A stretch of 64,000 bases of DNA, taken from contig CAUZBP010000001.1 of the NCBI GenBank assembly GCA_963578105.1, positions 124,001 through 188,000 of the forward strand. The letters are read 5' to 3'. Position numbers and translations under genes: made by a program. Shown piece after piece: positions 42,790 through 52,405 of the stretch. A model generated the notes under the pieces. The model was not told where the DNA came from and searched no databases. It saw only the letters and a list, made by a program, of their open reading frames with translations. The stretch is from GCA-2718815 sp963578105. GTDB taxonomy: Bacteria; Planctomycetota; Planctomycetia; Pirellulales; Pirellulaceae. Every line of letters starts with the position of its first letter. Position 1 is the first letter of the stretch.

Positions 42790-43788
42790 CTAATACGTCG
42801 CAATCGGGTTAAGAGGCGAGCCGGTTCCGCCGACAACGGGGATCGGAGAAGCGGTGAGCAGAAAATTCCAGCGTTTGTACTTGCGCGCGGCCCGGCTCAA
42901 TGCTTCCAGGTCGCAGTTGTCAAAAATGTGAACGCCCATCGCGTGCAGGGTGATGAGGTGAATGGGATGGGAGACGCCGGCAACACCCGATGGCAGCACG
43001 TCGCTGGCCGCATCGCTGCCGAGCATCGCAATGTCCCGTTCGCGCAGCCACCTGACGCAGGAGGCGTGCAGCCCGGCCATTCCATGATCGTCAGCTCCCC
43101 AGGCCCCTTTCTCGGCGCGGCGCGCCCAACGTCCGGTGTAGATGAAGACCACGTCGCCCGCACTGACTTTCATGTTCGCTCGATTTTCCCAGGCGACAAG
43201 TTCTTCAGGATAGATGGGCGATCCGGGTTCAAGATACTTGACTCCACGCAGCTTGGGGATGTCCATCAGGATTCCGCGCGTGAAAATCCCCTCCTTGACG
43301 TTCCGGATGCTCAACACGGAAGCACCTTGTTCGGTGACCTGTTCCCGTGAGAAACCGTTGTACATCTTGTCGTGGTGGAACAGATGACAGAGCGAATCCA
43401 TGTGGGTATGGGCGTAGCCGTGATAGGCCACGTTGAACGTATCGGCACACCAGTTTCCGGGACTGGCCCCGGTGAGCAGCATCCGGTGCTTGAAAGGATC
43501 CGGGTTGTCAGCCGCCAAGAGCGTTTCGGCATCGCGAGCCAGCGACACGGAAACTCCATGTTCGACCAGGGCGGCCGCCTGCTGTCGCTTTTCCGCAGTG
43601 ATCAGGTTCAATGCTCCCAGTTGATCATCTTTCCCCCAACGACCCCAGTTGGAAAGTTCTTGAATGAGTTGCTCCACGTCGGCTTCCGTCACCGTCCGGG
43701 ATGACTGAGCCTGCACTCTATCGACTGACAGCAGTAACAACAGCGTTGTAAAAACGATTACTGATAAGCGAAGCAGCACGAGTCTCAT
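42790..43788 (-). CDS. Secreted cyclase-family (kynurenine-formamidase-like) hydrolase
   Basis: A 332-residue member of the metal-dependent cyclase family (PF04199). The signature HTHMDSLCH (with HGYAHTH before it) is the metal-binding motif. AGDVVFIYTGR and LGSDAASDVLP are further family segments. A signal peptide ends near VQAQ. Family members hydrolyse N-formylkynurenine, isatin or lactone-type substrates, so the actual substrate is open. GGAGAA lies 7 bases before the ATG. The same-strand dimethylformamidase-like gene follows after about 130 bases, hinting at linked amide/formyl chemistry. Confidence 0.86.
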   Translation of the reverse strand: MRLVLLRLSVIVFTTLLLLLSVDRVQAQSSRTVTEADVEQLIQELSNWGRWGKDDQLGALNLITAEKRQQAAALVEHGVSVSLARDAETLLAADNPDPFKHRMLLTGASPGNWCADTFNVAYHGYAHTHMDSLCHLFHHDKMYNGFSREQVTEQGASVLSIRNVKEGIFTRGILMDIPKLRGVKYLEPGSPIYPEELVAWENRANMKVSAGDVVFIYTGRWARRAEKGAWGADDHGMAGLHASCVRWLRERDIAMLGSDAASDVLPSGVAGVSHPIHLITLHAMGVHIFDNCDLEALSRAARKYKRWNFLLTASPIPVVGGTGSPLNPIATY

Positions 43789-44370
43789 AGGGATTCTCCG
43801 AAATGGAAGTTTTCATTTGGGTCGTCGCCATCAGTCATTGCTGAAATGGTCGACCGGCGGAAAGTCTGTTTTTCAACCGGGTGTTAAGTATACACCTCCG
43901 GCATCCCGGTAATCAATCAACGACACTTGGCGGAAGATCGCCGGATGGCGCTGGTGACGTGTTGAGCGGTCCAAGTTCCTCGCCGGGCGGAAGTTTGGCG
44001 AGCGGCCCGGGAGGACTTTCCGCTGGTTACTTGCCGCCATGGCTTGTTTTCTGCGGTGGACGCGGTTGTTTATGAAAGAGAACCTGGCCCGTTCCACTCC
44101 GTTTCGTTTCCCCGGCCGGCGTTCGATTGTGGCCTGTCTTGACGGCGGGTCCCTGAGCGCCGGAGTCGGTTGTGTTATGCTGGAGCACTCTTTTGACTGG
44201 TCCTGCATGATGATCACGTCCCTCTTCTTTTGAAGCGGGGCGATCCGGAGGTGGACGCGCCCGTTGAGCTGAGTGGTGTGGGGTTAACAATGGATGACCA
44301 GCAGCCTTGATGAGACGATGGGGGGCGTTCAGCCCACGCATCGTCCGGGAAAGTGTACAGGAGACGCAAC
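43789..44370. other. Intergenic, nothing seen
   Basis: About 580 bases between divergent genes for the cyclase and gamma-glutamyltransferase. It must hold both promoters. Long GC-rich frames on both strands are composition artefacts. Confidence 0.4.
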
Positions 44371-46095
44371 ATGATTCGCCGCAGGTTTCTTCAGATTGCC
44401 GGTGCCGGGTGCCTGACGCACGCTGCCACACAGGCAGGTGAACTGCAGACGGACAATGGTCTTTTTCTCGATCAGGATCGACTGCGATCGCGCAACGGCA
44501 ATCGTTCGACGGTCGCGTGTCAACAAGGAATTGTCTGTTCCAGCCAACCGCTGGCGTCACAGGCCGGCCTGGACATACTGCAGGCAGGAGGGAACTGCAT
44601 TGACGCGGCCATTGGCACCAATGCGATGCTGGGGTTGACCGAACCCGGAAGCAACGGCATTGGCGGCGACCTGTTCGCCATCCTGTGGATTGAAAAAGAC
44701 CAGAGACTTTACGGGTTGAATGCCAGCGGCCGCGCTGCTTACGATTGGAACCTGGACGACGCGGCCTCGCTCGGGCTGACTTCAATCCCACGCCACAGTC
44801 CGCTCAGCTGGAGCGTACCCGGGTGTGTCAGCGGTTGGGGACTGCTACAGGAAAGATTTGGCAAGTTCAGTCTGGCCGACTGCCTGCAGCCCGCCATCGC
44901 CTATGCCAAGGGTGGCTTTCCCATCTCGCCGATCATTGCGGGCCAGTTCAATTTTGATGCCCGCAAGTTTCCGAGTCTAGCCAGCGTCTACCAGCCTGAT
45001 GGTCGCGTACTACGGTATGGGGACATCTTTAAAAACCCCGGGCTGGCCGCTTCCTACGAGGCGATTGCCAGGTCGGGGCCGGCCGCTTTTTACGAGGGAG
45101 AAATCGCAGAACGGATTGTGGCCAGGTCCCGGGAGTTGGGTGGGCGCATGAGTCTGCGGGATCTGCGCGACCACGAGGCGAACTGGGTACAGCCGGTCAG
45201 CAGTAATTATCGCGGCTGGGACGTGTGGGAAATCCCGCCCAACGGTCAGGGAATCGCGGCCCTGCAAATCCTCAACATCCTGGAGAACTTTGAGATTGGC
45301 AAGCTCCGGCCGAATTCTGCCGAGCACCTCCATCTGTTCATCGAAGCCAAAAAAATGGCGTTTGAGGATCGCGCACAGTACTATGCGGACATGGATTTTG
45401 CCGACGTTCCCGTGGAGTGGCTGATCTCAAAAGAGTATGCAAGGCGGCGCGCGGCCCAGATCGATCCGGGGCGGGCCAGACAGCACGTGACGTACGGAGA
45501 TCCCCAGCTGGACTCCGATACTGTCTACGTCACGGCCGCGGACGGACAGGGAAACATGATCTCGTTGATCCAGAGCATCTACTCGCTCTTCGGGTCGTCG
45601 ATTTGTCCGCACGGGGTCGGTTTTGCGATGCAAAATCGGGGGCGAGCGTTTTCACTGGATCCACGACATCGCAACAAGCTGGAACCGCACAAGCGGCCGT
45701 TTCACACGATCATCCCCGCGTTCATGACCCGGGAGGGACGCCCTGTCATGTCGTTCGGAGTCATGGGCGGCGACTTTCAGCCACAAGGTCACGCGCAGGT
45801 CGTGATGAACATGATTGACTTCGGCATGTCTCCCCAACAGGCGGGTGACCAGCCACGCGTGTCACATTCCGGCAGCTCGAATCCCTGGGGAGCTAAATCG
45901 ACAGTAGCAGGTCAGCTCAAGTTTGAACATGGAATGGATCCGCAGGTGAAGTTGGCGCTGGCCCAGATGGGACACGGCGTCCTGCCGGGGGTCGGCGCCC
46001 ACGGCGGATACCAGGCGATTTGGCGTCTGGATCGGCCGTTGCGTTACTTCGGGGGATCCGATCCGCGCAAAGACGGTGCGGCGGTTGGATATTGA
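44371..46095 (+). CDS. Gamma-glutamyltransferase family protein
   Basis: Exported N-terminal nucleophile hydrolase acting on gamma-glutamyl bonds such as glutathione. The leader MIRRRFLQIAGAG is Tat-like. The large-subunit landmark is GGNCIDAAIGTNAMLGLTEP. Self-cleavage would occur before Thr384 in DSDTVYVTAADGQGN, leaving the Thr nucleophile. The small subunit contains SIYSLFGSSI and PVMSFGVMGG. AGGAG lies 8 bases before the ATG at 44371; the longer GTG frame (44353) is less likely. 574 residues is normal. Confidence 0.92.
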   Translation: MIRRRFLQIAGAGCLTHAATQAGELQTDNGLFLDQDRLRSRNGNRSTVACQQGIVCSSQPLASQAGLDILQAGGNCIDAAIGTNAMLGLTEPGSNGIGGDLFAILWIEKDQRLYGLNASGRAAYDWNLDDAASLGLTSIPRHSPLSWSVPGCVSGWGLLQERFGKFSLADCLQPAIAYAKGGFPISPIIAGQFNFDARKFPSLASVYQPDGRVLRYGDIFKNPGLAASYEAIARSGPAAFYEGEIAERIVARSRELGGRMSLRDLRDHEANWVQPVSSNYRGWDVWEIPPNGQGIAALQILNILENFEIGKLRPNSAEHLHLFIEAKKMAFEDRAQYYADMDFADVPVEWLISKEYARRRAAQIDPGRARQHVTYGDPQLDSDTVYVTAADGQGNMISLIQSIYSLFGSSICPHGVGFAMQNRGRAFSLDPRHRNKLEPHKRPFHTIIPAFMTREGRPVMSFGVMGGDFQPQGHAQVVMNMIDFGMSPQQAGDQPRVSHSGSSNPWGAKSTVAGQLKFEHGMDPQVKLALAQMGHGVLPGVGAHGGYQAIWRLDRPLRYFGGSDPRKDGAAVGY

Positions 46096-46579
46096 CGCAT
46101 CTGGAAATGTGCCCCGACCTGCTGTAGCGGTGGTTGAGATTCGTGCTGATCAGGGAACGTCTTTGAACGTTGGCAATACCGGTGACCGTGGTTTCGCCTT
46201 TCGCCCGGTCGACGCTTTTCTCAAAGGTCATGGCGGGGATTCGAGAAACGCGAAGGGTCTGCAGGGGACGAAAAGCATGTGGGGAAAGAGTCCGGGGGTC
46301 GGGAGTTTTACGGGCGATCGCCACCGGGACGGCAGTGACACCATTGCCGCAGGAGATTCCCTCGGGTTCAAGCACCGGGTGGTGATCCACGAAGGTTTAC
46401 CCGGAGAGCTACAGGTTGAAAAACGTTATCAAGAATACATTCGCCAGTCACTCGGCCAGCGGACTGGCGGCCAGGATGCTTCAGTGGTTCAACTGCGCTT
46501 GCGTAGTTGTTAGAATTCGAAGCGTCCGGTAATCGCTTCCGGGTGGAGTTTCCGCTGCAGACGAGCCATGGAGTGTGTT
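46096..46579. other. Intergenic, nothing certain
   Basis: About 480 bases between the transferase and the aldolase. A rightward frame (46076-46513) begins inside the previous gene and lacks any motif, so I do not call it. Confidence 0.4.
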
Positions 46580-47329
46580 ATGAATTTGCGCCCGAATCGA
46601 GTTAAGCAGAAACTTGCCTCCGGACAGACCGCCTGCTGTGTTGCCGGACTGACCGACCCGGAAGATATCGACCGGTTCGGGCCGGCCGGTTTCGACGCGG
46701 TCTGGCTGGAAGGCGAACACGGGCCGGTCGATTATCGGCAGATTGGCGACTTAACCAGGGCCTGCGATCTGTGGGGCATGACATCGATCATGCGGATCAA
46801 CCAGAATGAACAGGGCATCATGTACCGGGCACTGGACCGTGGTGTGCAGGGGATCGTGGTGCCGCACGTCAACACGGAAGAGGAAGCTCGAAATGTTGTT
46901 GCTGGCTGCAAGTTCGCGCCCACCGGACAACGGGGCCTGTTCATCAGCCGGCAGGGATACGGGGTCGAAGGTTATTTAGACAATGCCAACGATCACACCG
47001 TCGTGATGGTGCTGATCGAGGACATCGTGGCGGTCAACAACCTGGATGCGATCCTCCAGGTCGACCACATCGACGTGTTTTTCGTGGCCCCCTCGGATCT
47101 GGCTGCCTCGATGGGCTTGATCGGTCAGGTCGATCACCCCCGGGTCCAGGAGACCTGGCGCGGTGCGCTGCAGCAGATCAGCGCCAGCGGTCGCACGGCC
47201 GGGACATTGACCCACAACGGTAATGTTGCCTCGTTTGTCGAACTGGGCGTTCGCTTCCTGATGGTCAATGCTGGTGCCTGGATCGACGAGGGAGCGGCCG
47301 CCTACAAACGCCTGGCCCAAATCTCGTAG
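46580..47329 (+). CDS. HpcH/HpaI-family aldolase
   Basis: Class II metal-dependent aldolase of about 249 residues acting on 2-oxo acids. Family features are the N-terminal NRVKQKLASGQ, FDAVWLEGEHG (with metal-site Glu), VPHVNTEEEARNVVAGCKF, GQRGLFISRQGYG and FFVAPSDLAASMGL. Relatives split 2-keto-3-deoxy-L-rhamnonate or 4-hydroxy-2-oxo acids into pyruvate and an aldehyde. The start ATG 46580 has GGAG 6 bases upstream; the earlier ATG 46568 contains that site and is less likely. Confidence 0.9.
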   Translation: MNLRPNRVKQKLASGQTACCVAGLTDPEDIDRFGPAGFDAVWLEGEHGPVDYRQIGDLTRACDLWGMTSIMRINQNEQGIMYRALDRGVQGIVVPHVNTEEEARNVVAGCKFAPTGQRGLFISRQGYGVEGYLDNANDHTVVMVLIEDIVAVNNLDAILQVDHIDVFFVAPSDLAASMGLIGQVDHPRVQETWRGALQQISASGRTAGTLTHNGNVASFVELGVRFLMVNAGAWIDEGAAAYKRLAQIS

Positions 47330-47531
47330 GCCGGACACGTTAGCGATTGAAAACCAACGCGGGTGCCGCGTGCTGCACCCGGGAGCGGGCGGCGACCTTT
47401 CGAAAAGAAAGCGAATTGGCACTCCTTTTTCATCCCGCAGTACGCCACGCAGAGGGTCCAGCAATCCATCGGCGACTTCCCGTTCGCAGTCTGATCTTTC
47501 GTACTTGTATTGACGACGATTGGATTTGCCC

Positions 47532-47954
47532 TCAGTGGGGCGGGGGCGTGTGACCGTGGGAGACGGGAACGTCAATGTTCTGCTCCGAGTCGGAGTCGGG
47601 CAGATCCAGCTTCAGCAGGTAGGGGGGAAACATAGCGATCCCCCGGGGGGATTCCCGATGGGGCTGTCCATCGTACGCCTCCACGCGAATCACGACTGGC
47701 CCCGCTACGCTGCCTTGACCAGCCGTGGTGCGATAATGGCCGTTTTTTATTGTCGCCCGCCCCTGCGGTCCCGAGTTGTCGCGCTCGGGGTCAGGTTCGA
47801 AGATCATTTCGCCGGCGGGAATCGGCTGACCACCGTGGGTCACTGTTCCGTGGACTTGAACCCGGCCCGGCCCGGCCGGACCGCAACCGACGGCGGGGAT
47901 AATTCCTCCGATCGCCAACAGTATCCACGTGGTTTGTCGTCGTAGCAGGTTCAC
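47532..47954 (-). CDS. Planctomycete-type small lipoprotein paired with DUF1559 gene
   Basis: A 140-residue lipoprotein: the signal ends IIPAVGCG, followed by a beta-sandwich-like domain starting RVQVHGTVTHGGQPIPAGEMIFEPD. This 'V.G.VT..G.P...G.I.F.P' opening is common in lipoproteins encoded beside DUF1559 genes in planctomycetes. The GTG start overlaps the upstream DUF1559 stop by 4 bases (GTGA), so translation is coupled. Role unknown; probably extracytoplasmic assembly. Confidence 0.8.
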   Translation of the reverse strand: MNLLRRQTTWILLAIGGIIPAVGCGPAGPGRVQVHGTVTHGGQPIPAGEMIFEPDPERDNSGPQGRATIKNGHYRTTAGQGSVAGPVVIRVEAYDGQPHRESPRGIAMFPPYLLKLDLPDSDSEQNIDVPVSHGHTPPPH

Positions 47955-49054
47955 GGGTGATAGCCTGACAGTGGGTAACCATCGTCGCGCGCACCCAGGT
48001 CGCGGTGCACGTTGATATCCATCGAATCGCTCAAGAAATGCACCGAACTGTCGGCCATGGCGACGTGGCAGCCTCCCCAGTGAAAGCTGCCGAAGGTGCG
48101 CGTCACGGGCTCAAAGAGCAGTTCTCCGGTCGGATCATAGTCCGACGAGTTGATGCTGTCGACCGCGTGGGTGATGGTCGTGGTCAGGGTACAACAATCG
48201 TTATAGGAATTTCCGGCCCGCAAGCCCCCTGACCAGGTGAAGTGGTCGTCCTTGTACCCTGGCTGGCTGTAAGTCGCTGCGCCACCCGGCATGGGCTGAT
48301 AACGGCTCTCGGCAAGCATGTACACGTTGCTGGTGCCGTCGCGAACAAGACCGACACGAATGTCCGAGTTGACGAAGAAAATGCCGTTGTTGAACATGAC
48401 CCGCTTATAGCAACAGGGGTGTCCTGACCGGCACCACACTTCGTCGTACTCGCTTCCCAGGGCGTCGATTCCACCGCCTCCCACGGCCAGGTAGTTGGAG
48501 TTGGAGGCGTCGATCGTGCTGTTGGGATCCGAGGGACATTGAAAATTGGGATTGGGTCGGAATTGTTCGGCGTGCTTAACCGTATCACCATAGGTTCCGT
48601 GGAATCCCTGGTTGTCGTTCAGGGCCCGGTAACGGCTTTCTTGTTCCATGTAGGGCAGGATCAGGACGGACCAGGGGGCCGTTGAATCGGCCGCGGCGCT
48701 GAACCGGCAAATGGCACCGCTGGTATCTTCTCGCTTGCTGCCGACGCCTATGGGAAACTTTTCGTGGCTCGTATGGTAATTGTGCACCGCCAGAGCGAGT
48801 TGCTTCAGCCGGTTGGCGCATTTCACTCGCCTCGCGGCCTCGCGGGCCGTTTGCACCGCCGGCAGCAAGAGGGCCATGAGGATGGCGATGATGACAATCA
48901 CCACCAGCAGTTCGACCAGCGTAAAACCTTGCAGGGGTCTGGCGTAGAGGTGGTGACGCGTCGCTGCACCCTGACCGGCAACACCGCAAGTCGCCTGGCC
49001 GCAGCCCCGTTTTTGTTGGAGACGATTCGGGAGTGATGTCATGGAAGACTCCAT
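47951..49054 (-). CDS. DUF1559 prepilin-type protein
   Basis: A 367-residue secreted protein. The prepilin-type motif GFTLVELLVVIVIIAILMALLLPAV starts about residue 43, with an unusually long leader before it. A conserved C-terminal part follows (FGSFHWGGCHVAMADSSVHFLS), the DUF1559 H-x-G-G motif. The family is nearly restricted to Planctomycetota, and members are thought to be pseudopilin-like secretion or surface proteins. Met codons at 49054 and 49042 are both possible; the second has GGAG 6 bases upstream. The tRNA lies just upstream on the same strand. Confidence 0.92.
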   Translation of the reverse strand: MESSMTSLPNRLQQKRGCGQATCGVAGQGAATRHHLYARPLQGFTLVELLVVIVIIAILMALLLPAVQTAREAARRVKCANRLKQLALAVHNYHTSHEKFPIGVGSKREDTSGAICRFSAAADSTAPWSVLILPYMEQESRYRALNDNQGFHGTYGDTVKHAEQFRPNPNFQCPSDPNSTIDASNSNYLAVGGGGIDALGSEYDEVWCRSGHPCCYKRVMFNNGIFFVNSDIRVGLVRDGTSNVYMLAESRYQPMPGGAATYSQPGYKDDHFTWSGGLRAGNSYNDCCTLTTTITHAVDSINSSDYDPTGELLFEPVTRTFGSFHWGGCHVAMADSSVHFLSDSMDINVHRDLGARDDGYPLSGYHP

Positions 49055-49138
49055 AAATCTTCTTCAGCGGCGCGGTGCGCTCCATGCCTTGCCGGGAGTT
49101 GCGGTTGGAACTCTCGAAAGTGACGTCATCGGAATGTA

Positions 49139-49215
49139 TGGCACCCCGGGCAAGACTCGAACTTGCGACCCTGGGATTAGAAATCCCATGCTCTATCCAA
49201 CTGAGCTACCGGGGC
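49139..49215 (-). tRNA. tRNA-Arg (anticodon TCT)
   Basis: Full cloverleaf on the minus strand: acceptor GCCCCGG pairs with CCGGGGT (first pair G-T), a GCTC/GAGC D stem, anticodon stem TGGGA/TCCCA with loop TTTCTAA (anticodon TCT at 49179-49181), and a GCAAG/CTTGC T stem with loop TTCGAGT. The 3' CCA is encoded (49139-49141). It reads AGA codons. Confidence 0.95.
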
Positions 49216-49527
49216 AATCTGTTTTTACAGCTTGTTTTCTTGTTTTCTCGGGCTGCCGTCCCTGCCGCGTCTGGCTGGTTGACACCCGCTACGACAGCCG
49301 TGGACCCGATGTTCGGCTCCACAGGACTGCCACCTGGCAGACTTCCGTAGCGGATCTTGGCGCCGCCTGTGACCAGTCTAACGAAAGTCGTAAATTCAAC
49401 AAAGTGCGCCGCGCGGAACGTCTGACGCGCTTGGCACGGCCGGGCCGCTTCACGCCGCTCGGGAATCGCGCTGTTTTGCTTGACGGAACCCGCGCCCGCA
49501 AAGCCCCTGGCTCGGGCACAAGCGGGT

Positions 49528-49567
49528 GGTTTGTGTGTTCCCTGGGCTGGGATTGGTGATAAAATGG
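49528..49567 (+). promoter_or_regulatory. Shared PEP-CTERM upstream element, copy A
   Basis: A 40-base block aligning without gaps to 58382-58421 and 61610-61649. Consensus: GGTTTTTGTCTTCC, then TTGG and ending TGTTAAACT. It ends 39 bases before the start of the RCC1 protein. A following TGTTTTTCTGCGGG segment is also shared with copy B. Confidence 0.55.
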
Positions 49568-49606
49568 TTGTTTGCTGGTAGCGTGTTTTTCTGCGGGGAG
49601 AAACCG

Positions 49607-50935
49607 ATGCGTAAGCTTGGTCTGGCGGTTGTTGTTGGGTTACTAATCACCCGTTCAGCTATCGCTGCCGGCGGTCCCGTTGTTGGCTGGGGAAACAACG
49701 AATGGGGCCAACTCAACATACCTCCAGGTCAGTTCCAGGCCATTGCGGCTGGGGCTGCCCATAGCCTGGGCCTGACGACCGGCGGGGAGATCATGGGCTG
49801 GGGGGACAACGGCTCTGGCCAGTCCACCCCCCCCTCCGGCCAGTTCCAGGCCGTTGCGGCCGGGGGTTCCCATAGCCTGGGCCTGACGACCGGCGGGGAG
49901 ATCATGGGCTGGGGAGACAACGCGTGGGGCCAGCTCGACAACACGCCCTCCGGCCAGTTCCAGGCCATTGCGGCTGGCGCTTACCATAGCCTGGCCCTGA
50001 CGACTGGCGGGGAGATCATTTGCTGGGGGTTCTCCTTTGGTTGCCAGTCCATCCCGACCTCCGGCCAGTTCCAGGCCATTGCGGCTGGGTACACCCATAG
50101 CCTGGGCCTGACGACCGGCAGGGAGATCATGGGCTGGGGGGACAACAGCTCTGGCCAGTCCACCCCCCCCTCCGGCCAGTTCCAGGCCATTGCGGGTGGA
50201 GGTTCCCATAGCCTGGGCCTGAAGACTGACGGGGTGATCCTTGGCTGGGGGCACAACAGCTCTGGTGAGGCTAATACGCCCCCCGGCCAATTCCAGGCCA
50301 TTGCGGCAGGGGACCGCCATAGCCTGGGCCTGAAGACCGACGGACAGATTGTTGGCTGGGGGTTCAACTTCGGTGGCCAGGCCAACGCACCGCCGGGCGA
50401 ATACCAGGCGATTGCGGCTGGGGATTACCATAGCCTGGCTATCGCAGTACCAGGAGGTCCCGGTCCTTGTGACTTGGACGAAGACGCGAGTTGCAACACG
50501 GATGACCTGGACGCGCTTTACGCGGTGTTGGGCACCAACGTGCCTCCCACAGACGTCCAGTTTGATTTCAACTCTGACAACGTGGTCGATGCAGCAGATT
50601 TGGACCAATGGCTAATCCTGGCAGCCATCGAAAACGGTGGCGACTCGCCCTATCTGCGTGGCGACATCAAATTGGATCGTAACGTTGACCTGACTGACTA
50701 CGTCATCCTGACCACTTACTTCAACCCGATTGGCACCGACGGTCCCTATCTGTGGGAGCATGGCAATTTCGACGGAGACAATGATGTTGACCTCAGTGAC
50801 TACAACTGGCTGGCGGCCAGTTTCTCTCCGTCTGGGTACGGCACAGCAACGGTTCCTGAACCGGCTGCCTTCTGCCTGCTGGTAACCGGTTTTCTGTTGC
50901 TTGCCCGTGCAAGGGCCCCGGGCATGGGCGACTGA
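49607..50935 (+). CDS. RCC1-type repeat, dockerin-like PEP-CTERM protein
   Basis: Exported protein. The signal peptide (RKLGLAVVVGLLITRSAIA) is followed by seven near-identical RCC1-like repeats of ~37 residues (HSLGLTTGGEIMGWGDN). A Ca-binding dockerin-like region comes next (CDLDEDASCNTDDLDALY, DNDVDLSDYNWL), then a C-terminal PEP-CTERM sorting tail (VPEPAAFCLLVTGFLLLARAR) that exosortase would process. The DNA repeats are about 111 bases and highly alike, so copy number may vary. GGGAG lies 8 bases before the ATG; the longer frame to 49526 is rejected. Probably surface adhesion or matrix. Confidence 0.9.
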   Translation: MRKLGLAVVVGLLITRSAIAAGGPVVGWGNNEWGQLNIPPGQFQAIAAGAAHSLGLTTGGEIMGWGDNGSGQSTPPSGQFQAVAAGGSHSLGLTTGGEIMGWGDNAWGQLDNTPSGQFQAIAAGAYHSLALTTGGEIICWGFSFGCQSIPTSGQFQAIAAGYTHSLGLTTGREIMGWGDNSSGQSTPPSGQFQAIAGGGSHSLGLKTDGVILGWGHNSSGEANTPPGQFQAIAAGDRHSLGLKTDGQIVGWGFNFGGQANAPPGEYQAIAAGDYHSLAIAVPGGPGPCDLDEDASCNTDDLDALYAVLGTNVPPTDVQFDFNSDNVVDAADLDQWLILAAIENGGDSPYLRGDIKLDRNVDLTDYVILTTYFNPIGTDGPYLWEHGNFDGDNDVDLSDYNWLAASFSPSGYGTATVPEPAAFCLLVTGFLLLARARAPGMGD

Positions 50936-51104
50936 CCGTTCGCTCCACTTGCGAAATTCCTTCCTTCGCCCTCGCGCCGATGCGTCAAGGCAGCGACGGC
51001 GAAGGTACGGCATCACCCTGGGGAATTCGCAGTCGAGCGGTTGGTGCTCCGGCTGGTCTGCATTCCGCGACTCCACGTCTTCGATCAGCTGCCGAGAGTC
51101 TGCG
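50936..51104. other. Short intergenic
   Basis: Nothing recognised between the PEP-CTERM gene and the possible small ORF. Confidence 0.3.
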
Positions 51105-51371
51105 ATGAGGCTCAAGGGTTGTTGGTGTGGGTGCCTGCTGGCTCCCAGATGCCACCGTAGAATTCACCAGCGTTGGCACGTTGTGATCGGTACGACCAGT
51201 GTGCTGGGGCTGACCGTTGGAACGTCTTTTTGTGCACTCAAAACTTATCCCGCTGCAGAAGCTGACTTGAAAAGCACCTTGAACCAGGTCAACACACGTA
51301 CGGACGTCGCAGATAAGCAAGAGCATCGTTGTGGACGCTGTTTCGAGCTGACTAATACTTTCCCATGGTGA
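51105..51371 (+). CDS. Possible small membrane-anchored protein
   Basis: An 88-residue frame with an ATG start and one hydrophobic segment (HVVIGTTSVLGLTVGTSFCAL), then a polar part (DLKSTLNQVNTRTDVADKQE) and a CGRC pair near the end. It overlaps the end of the leftward DUF1559 gene by 20 bases. No ribosome-binding site. Tentative. Confidence 0.3.
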   Translation: MRLKGCWCGCLLAPRCHRRIHQRWHVVIGTTSVLGLTVGTSFCALKTYPAAEADLKSTLNQVNTRTDVADKQEHRCGRCFELTNTFPW

Positions 51372-52272
51372 TGTTTCCATCATCGGGGTGGATGAGATTC
51401 GACCAGACATGAGGGTCAATGGTCAACTCGATGGTGTGCACGCCCCCGTCCATGATGGCCACGTTGATGAGTGTTTTGTGGTGCGTACTGGCGCGGAACA
51501 GGCTGGCGTCGGTTGTGGGAGGCGACTCGGCTTCCGCCGAGAGTCTATGCAAACTAGGATAGGGGTAACGTCCCGACTTGTGCTTTTTCGGTACGATGTG
51601 GGCGAACATGGCCGCCGTCAGGTCAGGATGGCTCATGGCTGGATGCGTCCAGTCTATTGCCGACATTTCCGCCAGTCCCAAGGTATTGGCTGAACCGTCC
51701 GGTATGGTTTCAATGGTGTGAAAACTCTTCCAGCTGCGGGATTCCTCGCATTGCCAATAACACCAGCCGTGGATCGGACCCTCTTCGTTTTGACGATTGT
51801 GCCCGAATAGCAGGTAGTTGGCTCCGTAGCTGGAATACTTCACCGCCGCGACATGCCGGTTGGCGATCCGCAAAGCGTAAGTGTCAGATGGACAGTTGTA
51901 GGCTGCGATAGGCCCTTTGGCGTACTGATCGTAGATCGTCCAGACGAGTGGCCAGCGATTCCGTTTGCAATGATTGATGGTGGCGTCGTAGACGTCGGTT
52001 TGCTCCAGAAACGGTAATAAAATGTACTGCAAACTCTGTGTCAATTGAGGCGTGGTACGGGACAGTTCTGGAAATGCGGAGTCGTTTGTATTGCAGTAAT
52101 GATGGATAGCTTTTATTTGCTGACTGACGTTGTTTACGCACTGGGTACGGTTTGCTGTTTCACGAACCGCCTGGACCGCAGGTAAGAGCAGCGCGATCAG
52201 GATCACGATGATGAAGATCACAACAAGAAGTTCGACGAGAGTGAAACCAAGCCGGACTGGTTGCCTGGGCAT
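51352..52272 (-). CDS. DUF1559 prepilin-type protein (second copy)
   Basis: About 306 residues from ATG 52272 (GGAG 8 bases upstream). The prepilin motif GFTLVELLVVIFIIVILIALLLPAV begins at residue 9, so this copy has a short leader, unlike the first DUF1559 gene. Further features are QIKAIHHYCN, NCPSDTYALR and a C-terminal NVAIMDGGVHTI motif. Frames upstream to 52479 contain unrelated sequence. Likely a surface or secretion component; it stands alone beside PEP-CTERM debris. Confidence 0.9.
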   Translation of the reverse strand: MPRQPVRLGFTLVELLVVIFIIVILIALLLPAVQAVRETANRTQCVNNVSQQIKAIHHYCNTNDSAFPELSRTTPQLTQSLQYILLPFLEQTDVYDATINHCKRNRWPLVWTIYDQYAKGPIAAYNCPSDTYALRIANRHVAAVKYSSYGANYLLFGHNRQNEEGPIHGWCYWQCEESRSWKSFHTIETIPDGSANTLGLAEMSAIDWTHPAMSHPDLTAAMFAHIVPKKHKSGRYPYPSLHRLSAEAESPPTTDASLFRASTHHKTLINVAIMDGGVHTIELTIDPHVWSNLIHPDDGNITMGKY

Positions 52273-52405
52273 GCAAATCTCCGGAATCAACGGTGAGGGG
52301 CAGCATCCAGACGATGCGATTGAGTCTAACAGCTTGCCCTTTTCGGGACAAGAAGATAAGGAGCCATGCTTCGCGTTGCCTGGCTGATGTGGAGGGTTGC
52401 TACTT

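Noticed and set aside
44027..44791. 254-codon leftward ORF over the start of gamma-glutamyltransferase
   Set aside because: Arg/Pro/Cys-rich, overlaps a firm gene; GC-composition artefact.
46076..46513. 145-codon rightward ORF after gamma-glutamyltransferase
   Set aside because: Starts within the previous gene, lacks a ribosome-binding site and any recognisable pattern.
49655..50608. 317-codon leftward ORF opposite the RCC1 repeats
   Set aside because: Repetitive antisense frame created by the 111-base repeats; no signal, start site or motif of its own.
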